NCBI GenBank assembly: GCA_037043455.1
Contig: JAWPHD010000090.1
Location: forward strand, 496,001 to 560,000
Reading direction: 5' to 3'
Source of the DNA: Cyrtodaria siliqua
Taxonomy: Eukaryota > Mollusca > Bivalvia > Adapedonta > Hiatellidae
Length of the DNA: 64,000 bases
Shown: positions 32,901 through 46,200 of the stretch, piece by piece
Numbering within the stretch: the stretch's first letter is position 1
Layout of the letters: each line of letters begins with the position of its first letter
Translations under genes and position numbers: made by a program
Notes under the pieces: generated by a model
Seen by the model: only the letters and a program-made list of their open reading frames with translations
Database searches by the model: none
Told to the model about the DNA's origin: nothing

Positions 32901-35900
32901 TGCAGAATTGCAGAGTTGCTGCAAATTCTATTGTAGACACTCCATTTACACTGGAGCCACGTTTATTGTTTTTCTGCCACTGATTTTGAGCGAGATGGCA
33001 CCTGAAACAATGCAGGGGTCAAGATGAAGATTTGTTAATATGCAAGTTGTGTAGTTTTACTAATTGGGACATGGGAGTTTAAAAAATAAAGATTGCCAGG
33101 TGTCCCTTTAAAACAAAACTATGAAGGAAGTCAGTGATAATTTGCTAATACATGTATATATGTACTTTGGATTCAGTTAAATGATTTTTCATTCCATTTA
33201 GGTGTAACATTGCCATTTTCTATGGTGGCAGAAAACATCTTTTTGGGACTATTGACTTTGCAATGTTAAGCAAAATAAGCATGTTTTTGTTGAAGTAGAA
33301 CAGAATGTTTGAAATAAACCAACAGTATTGAATCAGGATGTTGCTATTTTTTTTTCGATAAATACCCGCTGATGGGTAATACAGGCTGGTACACCTTCCG
33401 GTTTAACAATCTCATTCATAGGATTTTAAAAAAAAAAAAATGGCGATATTAACTGGTGACAATACACAATTTGACGAAAATACAAGTGGAAGTCTACAAC
33501 AGTTAGAATGAAACATACATACAAACGAGATGACAAAATCTCAACAATAATATTATTGTATGCTGAAGCAGGTTTAAAGGGGGTATACCAGGCTATGTTT
33601 AGAATAACCTAACATTTTAAAATGTTCCAAATCATAATAAAACGCATATCAATCAAAATATGGTGTAAGCACTGTGTTAGGTAGCTCTAAAATTTAAAAT
33701 CACCATATATATTTTTAATGGAATCGGGCGTGAAATGCTCCAGTTAACCTGGTCTGTGCTCACCCTAGGACAGCCCTTATTCAGGGCACGAAAATTCCAC
33801 TCGTCTGCTCGCTATGACAAGTGCTCATTGATGCAGGACACGTAGAAATTCAGATAAATTCTTTAACAATTTATCAATTTGGCCATTCAAATATTGCGTA
33901 GGACGAGTAACTCAGAAACAAATATTCTTGCACTGCCTTATTACTGTGCGGAAAGAACTTTGTTATAACTAAGGATTCATTTTCAGGTTCATTATGTTTA
34001 TGCCATTTCAAATAGAAAAAATATTTATTTGTCAATCTTCAGTCGGACCCCTAGACCCCCAAAACAGCCTGCTGCACTCCATTTGAAGGGATCGACACCC
34101 ATAATCTTCCAGATTGCCTCAATCTGGGGGGAAATATTGGATGTCGATCATTTCGATCCAAATAATGGGTGTGGATCATGTCGATCCAAATAATGGGTGT
34201 GGATCCAATTAATGGGTGTGGATCCAAATAATGGATGTCGATCCAATAATGGGTGTGGATCATGTCGATCCAAATAATGGGTGTGGATCCAAATAATGGG
34301 TGTGGATCCAAATAATGGATGTCGATCCAAATAATGGATGTCGATCATGTCGATCCAAATAATGGGTGTGGATCCAAATAATGGATGTCGATCCAAATAA
34401 TGGATGTCGATCATGTCGATCCAAATAATGGGTGTGGATCCAAATACAAATAAAAGCATCATTATGTGTTTCAGTTTCATCTTAAACCAGCATAGACCCT
34501 ATGACCTCGGGACCCCATGACCTGTATGCATGAATTATTGTTAATGAAATAGTTTGATACAACAGTTAGCGATATAAACCACATTTAAATGAATATTCAT
34601 GAGCAAACAAAAACCAGATACTTTTTTCGTATTTTCCTGACCAAACATTTTTATAAACAATAATCAAACCGAAGGTAACATGCGGCTTAATTGCATGCAT
34701 ATCCACATTTCACATGAAACTGAAGCACATTATGAGGGTTTCCATTCGTATTTACACCAATCCCACTTCCAGATCACCTACAGTCCCTTTAACAGTGTAT
34801 CTACTGTACACGCAAAGGACTAGGTATAAGGGACAAAATTGGCCCCCAATATTGAAAGTTTTAGCACACAAGTTTTGAATGTCTAGTTTAGCTACAAATG
34901 AACTGAATCAATATTAAAACTCATTACAAGTATGTTTGAAGGCTCTAAATGAGTTTAAGAGCCTCACAAACAAGGCCTGTTCTTTCAAACAAGAGGTCAA
35001 TGACCTTGAAGCTCTACTGACTGATTTTGATTTCAGGAAGTAGTCGCTACAAACAGTTTTTATTTTTAGCCGTGGTGGCCATCTTGAATTTCCGGCCGAC
35101 CTGAAATTTTGCTAGGATCAATTAGACATCAAGAGCAACATTCCTGTGAAGTTTCATGAAAATCCGTCAAGTAGTTTCAGAGGAGTAGTCGCTACAAGTT
35201 TTCATTATATAACTTGTATGTAAACAAAGATGGCCACTGGCGGCCATGTTTAATGTCAAATCAAAATAATTTTTGACAAGGATCAACATCATGTCATGCT
35301 GATCATTTTAGAAAAAGTCCCATATCAATATCACTTATAGTTTTCAAGAAGTAGTCGCTACAAACTTGTATTTTGAAAATCTATTTTTAGCCATGGCAGC
35401 CATCTTGAATTTTTGCTAGGATCAATAAGACATCAAGAGCAACATTTGTGTGAAGTTTCATGAACATCTGTCAAGTCGTTTCAGAGGAGTAATCGCTAGA
35501 AGTTTTCATTATGTAACTCTATGTAAACAAAGATGGCCAATGGCAGCCATGTTTAACGTAGGATCAAAATAATGGTCGACTCGGATAACCATTATGTCAT
35601 GCTGATCATTTTAGAAAAAGTCCCATATCAATATCACTTTTAGTTTTCAAGAAGAAGTCGCTACAAACTTATTTTTTAAAAATCTATTTTTAGCTGTGGC
35701 GGCCATCTTAAATTTTTGGCCTATCTGAAATTTTGCTAGGATCAATTAGACATTCAGAGCAACATTCCTGTAAAGTTTCATGAAAATCCGCCAAATAGTT
35801 TCAGAGGAGTAGTCGCTACAAGTTTTTACTATATAACTCTATGTAAACAAAGATGGCCGCTGGCAGCCATGTTTAACGTCGAATCAAAACGATTTTTGAC

Positions 35901-38900
35901 AAGGACCAACATCATTTCATGCTGATCATTTTAGAAAAAGTCTCATATCAATATCACTTATAGTTTTCAAGAAGTAGTCGCTACAAACTTGTATTTTGAA
36001 CAATTATTTTTAGCCGTGGCGGCCATCTTGAATTTCGGGCCGACCTGAAATTTTGCTAGGATCAATTAGACATCATGAGCAACATTCCTGTGAAGTTTCA
36101 TGAAAATCCGTCAAGTAGTTTCAGAGGAGTAGTCGCTACAAGTTTTCATTATATAACTCTATGTAAACAAAGATGGCCACTGGCGGCCATTTTTAATGTC
36201 AAATCAAAATAATTTTTGACAAGGATCAACATCATGTCATACTGATCATTTTAGAAAAAGTCCCATATCAATATCACTTAGAGTTTTCAAGAAGTAGTCG
36301 CTACAAACTTGTTTTTTAACAAGAGGTCAATGACCTTGAAGCTCTACTGATAGATTTTTGATAGCTAGGTCAACATTCCCGTTAAGTTTCATGAAATCCA
36401 TCAAGTAGTTTCATAGGAGTAGTTGCTACAAGTTTTCATTATATAACTCTATGTAAACAAAGATAGCCACTGGCGGCCATGTTTAATGTCAAATCAAAAT
36501 AATTTTTGACAAGGATCAACATCATGTCATACTGATCATTTTAGAAAAAGTCCCATATCAATATCACTTATAGTTTTAAAGAAGTAGTCGCTACAAACTT
36601 GTTTTTTGAAAATCTATTTTTAGCCGCGGCGGCCATCTTGAATTTCCGGCCGACCTGAAATTTTGCTAGGATCAATTAGACATCAACAGCAACATTCCTG
36701 TAAAGTTTCATGAAAATCCGCCAAGTAGTTTCAGAGGAGTAGTCACTACAAGTTTTTAGTATATAACTCTATGTAAACAAAGATGGCCACTGGCAGCCAT
36801 GTTTAACGTCGAATCAAAACGATTTTTGACAAGGACCAACATCATGTCATGCTGATCATTATAGAAAAGTCCCCTATCAATATCACTTATAGTTTTCAAG
36901 AAGTAGTCGCTACAAACTTGTATTTTAAAATTTTATTTTTAGCTTTGGTGGCCATCTTGGATTTCACATCAACATGAATTTTTGCTAGGATCAACTAGAC
37001 TTCATGGGCAACATTTCTGTAAAGTTTCATGAATATCAATCCAGTAGTTTCAGAGGAGTAGTTGCTACAAATAAAAGTTAACGGACAGACGGACAGACGG
37101 ACGGACGACGGACGCCACACCACGGCATAAGCTCCGCTGATCTCTGATCAGTTGAGCTAAAAAATGACATTTTTGTACATTTTCAGCAGTTTTCTATCAG
37201 TTTTACAGAGCGCACCCTCGAGCACAGCTGATTTTTTGTTGAAACAGGCACCTGATAGGGATGCATCATCAGCCAAAAAACTGTGTGCTCAAAGGTGCGC
37301 TCTATATTTTTAGGATCAAAATCTTGCCCAGAAAGGTCCAAAATCTACAAAATATAAATTACCAAAAATGCCATTTTTTGGGACCCTATTAATTCTTCTA
37401 GATCCATAAAATAAGTAAAAATATATTTTGAAGATAGAATATGATCAATTTACTTCAACATTCACAACAGATTATATGTAAATATGATTTTTTTGCAGTT
37501 TGAATATATTGGGGGCCAAAATACCCCCTTATCATACTTGTCCTTTAAACAAATGTTCATTTACATGCATATTTATACATATACAATGTGTTATTCTGTT
37601 TTCCTGTACAATAAATACCCTATTAATTCTTCTAGATCCATAAAATAAGTAAAAATATATTTTGAAGATAGAATATGATCAATTTACTTCAACATTCACA
37701 ACAGATTATATGTAAATATGATTTTTTTGCAGTTTGAATATATTGGGGGCCAAAATACCCCCTTATCATACCTTGTCCTTTATACAAATGTTCATTTACA
37801 TGCATATTTATACATATACAATGTGTTATTCTGTTTTCCTGTACAATAAATGGTGTAGCTATCATTCACTATCAAAACTAACAAAAACCTTTCTCTCTCT
37901 TTTTTTCTCCAGTAAATCACTTGGTAATAACGTTTTTATTTCAATCATTTACGTCACCTGCTTTTCAAAGGAAAACCTAGTACATAAAGATGAAAATCCT
38001 GTCTAAATTTCATAATGAATTCATAATGAAGTATACCGTCTTTACAACTTGAAAACCACAACACAAACCTGTTCTCTAATTTGCATAATGATTAAACTGT
38101 TGTTTATAATTAAGTTTTAAAATACCATATATGTGCCTATAAATGCCCTGGTGCTTAAATCATTTTGAAAAAGGGGCGCTTATTAAGAACACTGAGTACC
38201 TTTTCTCTGTTGCCATTCAACTATTACTGAGTACAGCCTTATTACTCAGATTCCATAAACCCTATATAAACCTTATAACTACACCATGTAACAAAACAGC
38301 TGAAAACTAAATATTTTAGGTGTGTATGAGTTTTTGACCGAGGCTGATCGATGACTGAGAGGGCGCTTATTAACAAATTGTAAAGGACGCTTATAGGCGC
38401 TTATAGGCATAGAGGCACATAAAGGGACAAAAACGGTAATATCGACACAATCTGAGCAATACAGAAGCTTTCTTTTCAGGATGCAAATCCAATGATTTAC
38501 GCTTTATTATGTTTTAGTCAAAGTGAATATACAACTTGAGGGTTCAAAGCAACACTGTTATAACCACAAATAACTAAAGACTGAAGTAGAAATAACAGAA
38601 CTGAGTTTAAACCCCAATCATTATTTTACTGACTGGATGATTGACAGTTTGACTGGCAAAACCAGCCTACTTTTAAAATGGTATACTATCATCTTATTGA
38701 TTAATGATTAACATAAGTAATGCGGGTGACATACTTATGCCTGCTCCGCGTGGGGAGTGTGGTGTTCCGTTCATGCTACCATTGGTGGTGGCGCTACCTG
38801 CATCAAAAACAAGATTCTCCAGTCTTCGACCAACGGCCATCGTTTTTGGTGACCCAGGCTGAAAAGAGCAACATCATGTTTTGTTCAAATATGCTAAAGT

Positions 38901-40209
38901 ATACAAAACACACTTATTGAAAATTATCAGATTATCTACCCCATTCAATTAATGAATGCACAGGAACTGGTCACTTTTAATTTTTGCCTTCTATTATTAT
39001 AATTGTCTATAAAGGAGATGAATGGGAAATTTTTGGAAAATGCTGGTGTTCTTTTTCAGAGGTCAAGCAGACGTTCGAAACAATCTCAATTACATGCACA
39101 CTATATACTAACATGTGCAGAAATGAATTTCCTATCCAACAATACCTTTCTTCCTACGATCCCTGATTTTCGGTAAAATTCATTTGTTTACATTGGGGAT
39201 ATACACAAACGACGAGCAGTGTCAAACTGCACTATGGTGACTTTGAACTCGGATATCTCAGCGAATTTACAAGGGATCGTAGGAAGAAAGGTATTGTTGG
39301 ATAGGAAATTCATTTCTGCACATGTTAGTATATATTGTTTCGAACGTCTGCTTGACCTCTGAAAAAGACAACCAGCATTTTCCAAAATTTCCCATTCATC
39401 TCCTTTATAGATAATTATAATAATAGAGGGCAAAAATTAAAAGTGACCAGTTCCTGTGATTCATTGAGGAGTAAAATCATCTGTAAACAACCTAGCTCTC
39501 AGTTAGTAAAACAGCCCCCACACATGTGTCAATTTACCTCATTACTGAACTCCTCCAAGATATTACTGAAACAAACCTTCAAGTGAAATATTTTAAGTTA
39601 CATCATTCATAAGAATGAGCTACATGTAATAGAAGGTACGGATGATAGCTGAAGCTGGCTGTAGATCACGATATTTCCGTTTTACATATGTGCTGGAAAA
39701 TCTGATCTTACACACTGGGGCAGATAGAAGACATACACATCAACAATGTCATTGTGTATATAAGCATATAAACTTGACTGTTGGCGACGTCAATACATAC
39801 AATCATTGGTATTCGGTTCAGATAGTTATACCAAGGGCTGGAATTTCACCGTTTTAATCGTAACCTCAGCTGAGCTTCGATTTCAATAAAAAGTTATACC
39901 TTGCATTTGAATTCCCAAATTTTGCCAGATACTCATGAAAGATTTGTTTAATCTAAGAATATTTTAAGACACCATTAAACTGTGAGTAATATCATGCACC
40001 ACAGAAAATCCAGATGGCTACATATCTAAGGGAGGTAAACATTCTCAGTTTCAGTTAGAGTTAGTTACCTGACTTGATACTGGACTATCACTAGTGCTCT
40101 CCCCTGCATGGTTCAACGTGACAACTGTGCCAGCAGTTGCCGCCGTGACCCTCGTCAAGTCAGATATCTGAACGGAAGAACACACATGCATAAAGGTTAA
40201 GTAGGTTAA

Positions 40210-40264
<55 letters not shown>

Positions 40265-43200
40265 GTTAATAGGTAAACTTCAAGCAAAACTATTGTCCTA
40301 GTAACGTAACTTGAATGGGCAAATTTGTGGAGATTTATTTCCTTCAAAAGTTTGAGCATTTTACGTCATATTACAAACTTAATGGATATTTCTGCCCCTT
40401 CAGGCCATGTCAGCAGGGAAACACACATTCATCAAAAATACGTACAGGAGTTTACAATTGCTAATATTTATTGAATTTATTAACAGTTTTTCATAAAATA
40501 TACGACTTCATTTCGGCAATGACTGTAATAAATTCAATCACAAAGGCCAACAATAAAAATATGTTTGTTTGCCGTGCTCCGACCGACTCACCCGCGACTC
40601 AAAATTTTTTAATGACCTTAGGCCGAAAAAATATATTTTTTTTTTTTTTTTTTATTCAAATGATAATTTTATTAGCCAGAGTTGTTAAGCATCTAATCTG
40701 GATTGCAAAGGTTATCAAAAAGTTGCCTTAGTACAAAAATGGCATAATATATGCGAACAATATATATAAAAAAAATATCTAAAAATAAAACTTTTTCCTA
40801 CCTTAAATACACATGAATAAAATAATTGTGTGCAAGTCCTTGTGTTTAGTTTTAATAACCTATGGCCTAACATCGTACTAGGGCCTTTATAGTGTTGTAG
40901 ATTGGATAAGCTTTTGATGTTAAAAAAAAAAAAAAAATCCCTACCTACCTACCCACCCTCAAAATTCTGGGTAGGAGCACAGCAAACAAACAATTTTTTA
41001 TTGATGGCCAAATTAGCACAAATATGCAATTTTATTAATCACATAACTCCACATAACGTCAGAAAGCGTGTTTTAACGTGACATCATTGACATTGATTTA
41101 TACGGCTAGTTGATTACCGAAAATATAGAATTTCTGGGGTGAATGCCGAACTACATTAATAATAAGATGAAATAGTTTCGCATTCACCCCCAGAATTGTG
41201 TTATTACACTCCCAGGACGTAAGTTATGAGACAAAGATGTTAAATATATCGTATACACAATATGAAAACAAGATACGGTAAACCATGCCGAGGTTAAATG
41301 CAGTACAATTTAAGAAAATGAAACAACTTCAAGCCTATTTAACCAGTATAAACTAAGAAGTATTTATATCTAATAATTCACCAAAATGCAATACAAACAA
41401 AATATTATACATATATAATGCATACAATTAAGAAGGTAGTTTCATGCTTTAATTACAGATAGCGAAATTCATGATACTGACCAAGTCATGGTTTTATGAT
41501 TCAGTAAAAATTATTGCATATTATGTTTAAAGAGACAGAAGGTGATTTGGATTTCATTTTATATTTCAGTCTTATAAATTTACTGATCAATTTTATTTAC
41601 TGAGGTATTTACCACAAGTATCTGCTTAGTAAAGCGCATACGTTTTCGTAATAGACAAATAAGAATTATCCCCTCTGTTTATGTAACATTTTTTTAAATT
41701 CTAAAATATAAACATTTTCCGATATGATTTAACATTTACAGAAACCACAGACATGAAACACTTACTTGGTTTTAATGTTAAACAGAAGGGTAGCGCAACA
41801 TGTATATGCTAAGGGAGATAACTATAAAACAATAAGCAGTATTAAATAATAACTATAAAACAAGAAGCAGTATTAAATAGTAACAATAAAACAATTAGCA
41901 GTATTAAATCGTAACTATAAAACTGTATATTTAACCCATATAATGACCTTCAGTGTGACCTTGACCTCAATATGTTTGGAATGGTCATGTTGATGTTGTC
42001 ATGATAAGTATATATTGAAAGTTTGATGAAGAAATATCAAGAAATGAGAGTTAAAGCCAATGTTGTTTATGTGAAGAAAAAAATTAGTATTTAACCCATA
42101 TAATGACCTTCAGTGTGACATTGACCTTTATATTTTAGTATGGTCATGTTGACGTTGTCATGATGATTATATATTGAAAGTTTGATGAAGAAATATCAAG
42201 AAATGAGAAAGTTATAGCCAACGTTATTTTTTTGTGACGGACTGACTGACGGACGGATGGACGGACGGACGGACGACAAAGTGATCCTTATGTATTGCAT
42301 TTTTCTTCGAAAAGGCGACATAACAATTAGCAGTATTAAATATTGGTGATTTTGAGACTGTTGTTGGACCAACTGACGGATAAACACATTTCGAAATCTG
42401 CCAGGGGGCACAAGTCAGTAGATAACACTAATAAACATAAGTATATGCCAGGGGAGATAACTCTATGGTAGCAGTATTGTACAATGGAGACATACCTGTT
42501 TGTCAGGACAAACAGGGGAGATAATTCTATGTAAACAGTATTATACAATAGTTATGTGCCTGCCAATATCCATGGGAGATAACTCTATGATAGCAGTATT
42601 GTATAATGGTGACATGCCCGTTTGTCTAGGGGAGATAATTCTGTGTAAGCAGTATTATACAATAGTGGCGTACACCTCGCTATTCAGGGGAGATAACTCT
42701 ATGTAAGCAGTATTGTACAATAGTGGCGTACAACTCGCTATTCAGGGGAGATAACTCTATGTAAGCAGTATTGTACAATAGTGGCGTACAACTCGCTATT
42801 CAGGGGAGATAACTCTATGTAAGCAGTATTGTACAATACCTGTTTGTTGCGCTTGTAGTTCTCGATATCTGATCTGTCCTTCAATATCTCCAGCTCTCGT
42901 ATACGCATCTTTAAAGCTTCATTTTCCTTCTCCAATGTTTCCACCTACAGTGAATCAGTATACGGTTTATACTATAGTTTTTGCTATAAAATGTACAAAT
43001 GGGTCACTATAGTGTATAAAAGGGGTTGATGCTCTATTTTCAAACAATGTTTATTTCAAAGGGCTCTGAAAAACTTGAAAAAATCCGAAAGAATTATCAA
43101 AATGCCATGAAAAATAAAACAGGTATGACCTATGGAAAATTTGCAAAGGAACACAAATGGAGGCGGCCATCTTTGAACGATGACGTCATCGTGCCTTTTT

Positions 43201-46200
43201 ACCATATATGGCATACGGATTAAATGTCTTTTAAAGCAAAGAAAATGACTAGAAATGAAAAATAATCATACAATTTATACATTTTACCTCTATATATTTA
43301 TTTTTAATAAGCTTGCAGTGATTTTCTTTACTTTATAATATGTTTTGTCAATATGCCATATATATAGTAAAAAAAGGCGATGAAGATGGTCGCCTCCATT
43401 TATTTTCTTTGCAAATTTTCAGGTCATATCTCATTTGTTTTTCATGGTATATTGATAATTCTTCCAGCTATATTTAAGGTTTTCAGAGTCCTTTTAAATA
43501 AATCTTGTTTGAAAATAGTGCATCAACCTCTTTGAACTAAAAACATGTTTTTAATAGTTTCCCTGTGTGGCTGCCGGGGTAGAATACAACCACTGCAAAT
43601 CCCGCTAGAGGTAGAGGGGTAGGACACACCTTCATGTTCATTTTGTCGTTTTTTTATCATGTTCATTCAAGGTCTTCTTCATGACACCGCATATGCAAAT
43701 GTGTAATGTGGCTCCATCGTAAATGGAGTGTCTACAATAGAATTTGCAGCAACTCTGCAGTTCTGCAGGTTAGAAAGTTCTAGGCCCATTCTCCATATAT
43801 AAATGGAGGATGAGCCTAGCATGTTCATCCCTGTTTGGTGCCATATAACCTTTCTTGTGTTGGTGCACCGTAAAACCCCAATTCAGTTCTATTTAAATTC
43901 AACAGCACTCTACTGATAGGGCTTCCAAGTTTCCAAGTTTCCGAGACACCTTTTCCGTTGACAGACATACTGATTTAAAGTCAAACCTGTATTAAGAGAT
44001 CACCTAAGGGAGGAGAGAATGTGGTCTCAACACAGGTGTCTCTAAATACAGGTGTATTTTAGTTCTTAATACAGATGTATTTCAGTTATTAATACAGGTG
44101 TATTTTAGTTCTTAATATCAGGTGTATTTTAGTTATTAATACAGGTGTATTTTAGTTCTTAATATAGGTGTATTTTAGTTCTTAATTTCTTAATACATGT
44201 GTATTTTAGTTTTTAATACAGATGCATTTTAGTTCTTAATACATGTGTATTTTAGTTCTTAATACAGGTGTATTTTAGTTCTTAATACATGTGTATTTTA
44301 GTTCTTAATACAGATGCATTTTAGTTCTTAATACATGTGTATTTAAGTTATTAATACAGGTGTATTTTAGTTCTTAATACAGGTGTATTTTAGTTCTTAA
44401 TTTCTTAATACATGTGTATTTTAGTTCTTAATACAGATGTATTTTAGTTCTTAATACATGTGTATTTTAGTTCTCAATACAGATGTATTTTAGTTGTTAA
44501 TACAGGTGTGTTTTAGTTCTTAATACAGATGTATTTTAGTTCTTAATACAGGTGTGTTTTAGTTTTCAATACAGGGGCATTTTTAGTTTAAAACATTACA
44601 ATCTAATTAAGTCTCTTAATAGAGGTGGTCTCTTGAAAAGATTTGACTGTATCATTTTTGACAAACAACGCTATGGCTTCGGTTAATAAAAAATGTGACT
44701 AATAATTTTACAAAATTTTCCTTATCTTTTGTTTACACATTTGGAAAGGCAGAAAAACAATCGTACACAAAATCAGTGTTACACTTACCTTCTTTTGGAG
44801 TAACAACTGTGTTTTTTTGGATTCCATGTCTTTGCCCTGCGTTTCTAAAAATCGTCTGTATGCCAAGTCAAAAGCCTGCCCGATGGTAAGTGTAATCTCC
44901 TCAGCCTGGTATTCAAGCATTCGTTCATTATTCGGTACAACAACACTTTCTATATCTTGTTATCATTTAATATAAAAGTAAACAGCATACTGTGACGTGA
45001 TATATATAAGGTAAGTTAGGTAACTGTCCCAATAGGTAAAGTTATTCATCATTTTGACATGTTCTAGTCGGTAGATCTGAACATTTAAATTGTTTTTCTC
45101 AATTAGATGACAGATGGGAGAATGTCATTTTAAGGAAGTTAAATGAAAACAAAAAGGTAAATCCGAACAACATTTAAATGAGTATTGGTTTGAAAATATT
45201 TATGAAGTAATCAGTCATAAGGTCAAAAGTTTAAGAAATATTTTTCTACTACTACTGTCAGTCAACCTGATGTATACTAGAGGACTCATATATCATTTTA
45301 ATAATTCTTACATGCAACTTTAAAACTAATGTTGTGATAGCACCTGTATATTGTCTATTCAAAACTGTTTTTTCACAATAATCAAGCAACTGTTTTATTT
45401 GAAGAAAAAATGTATTAAACTCTGGTACAATCTTTGTTACTTAAATAGAAAAACAAGAGGCCCAAGAGGGCCTGTGGACGCTCTACTGGCTAAAACAGCT
45501 CTTATAGATTTAGATAGATATAGCTAGATATAGCTCTCTTCTCCTATAGATTTAACAGAGAAAAATACAATATAGCATTTTTCAACAAATCAAGGGCCAT
45601 AACTCGGTTATTACTAACAAGATCTAGCTAGTTTTCGAAATTGTCCAGGATTTCATTGATATACCGCGCTTTGCACAACTAGACATCATACTGAAGCTTC
45701 CTGCCAAATTTCGTAGAAATCCAACAAGCCGTTTAAGGAGTAGCGCTGACAAGAAATTTAAAATAAAAATGTCAAAGGGCCATAACTCCGTCAAAAATCA
45801 GCGAACTGGAACAAAAGTGTGAAATGCACAACTAGACATCTTACCGATGCTTCCTGCCAAGTTTTGTCGAAATTCAACAAGGCTTTTAGGATCAGTAGCG
45901 CCGACAAGAAATTTTAAAGTAAGTGTCAAGTAATTAAAAAGATAATGAAAATATTTATATAAAAAAACAAAATTCAAATCAATCAAAAAAAAATTAAAAA
46001 AAAATAAAAAATAAAAAAAATAAAAAAAATAATTACAAAATTAAAAAAAAATTAAACAATTAAAAAAAAAAAAAAAAAAAAAATCAAATTAAAAACTAAA
46101 AATAAAATAAAAATAGCTTTTGCCTATACAAGCCTAAGTAAAACTGACCCCCAGGGTGGGGCCAAATATGACCAATAGGTCACCATTTGAACAAACTTGG

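Noticed and set aside
34051..34480. Minus-strand frames rich in [13 protein letters not shown]
   Set aside because: They translate the 19-bp minisatellite; repetition alone keeps the frame open.
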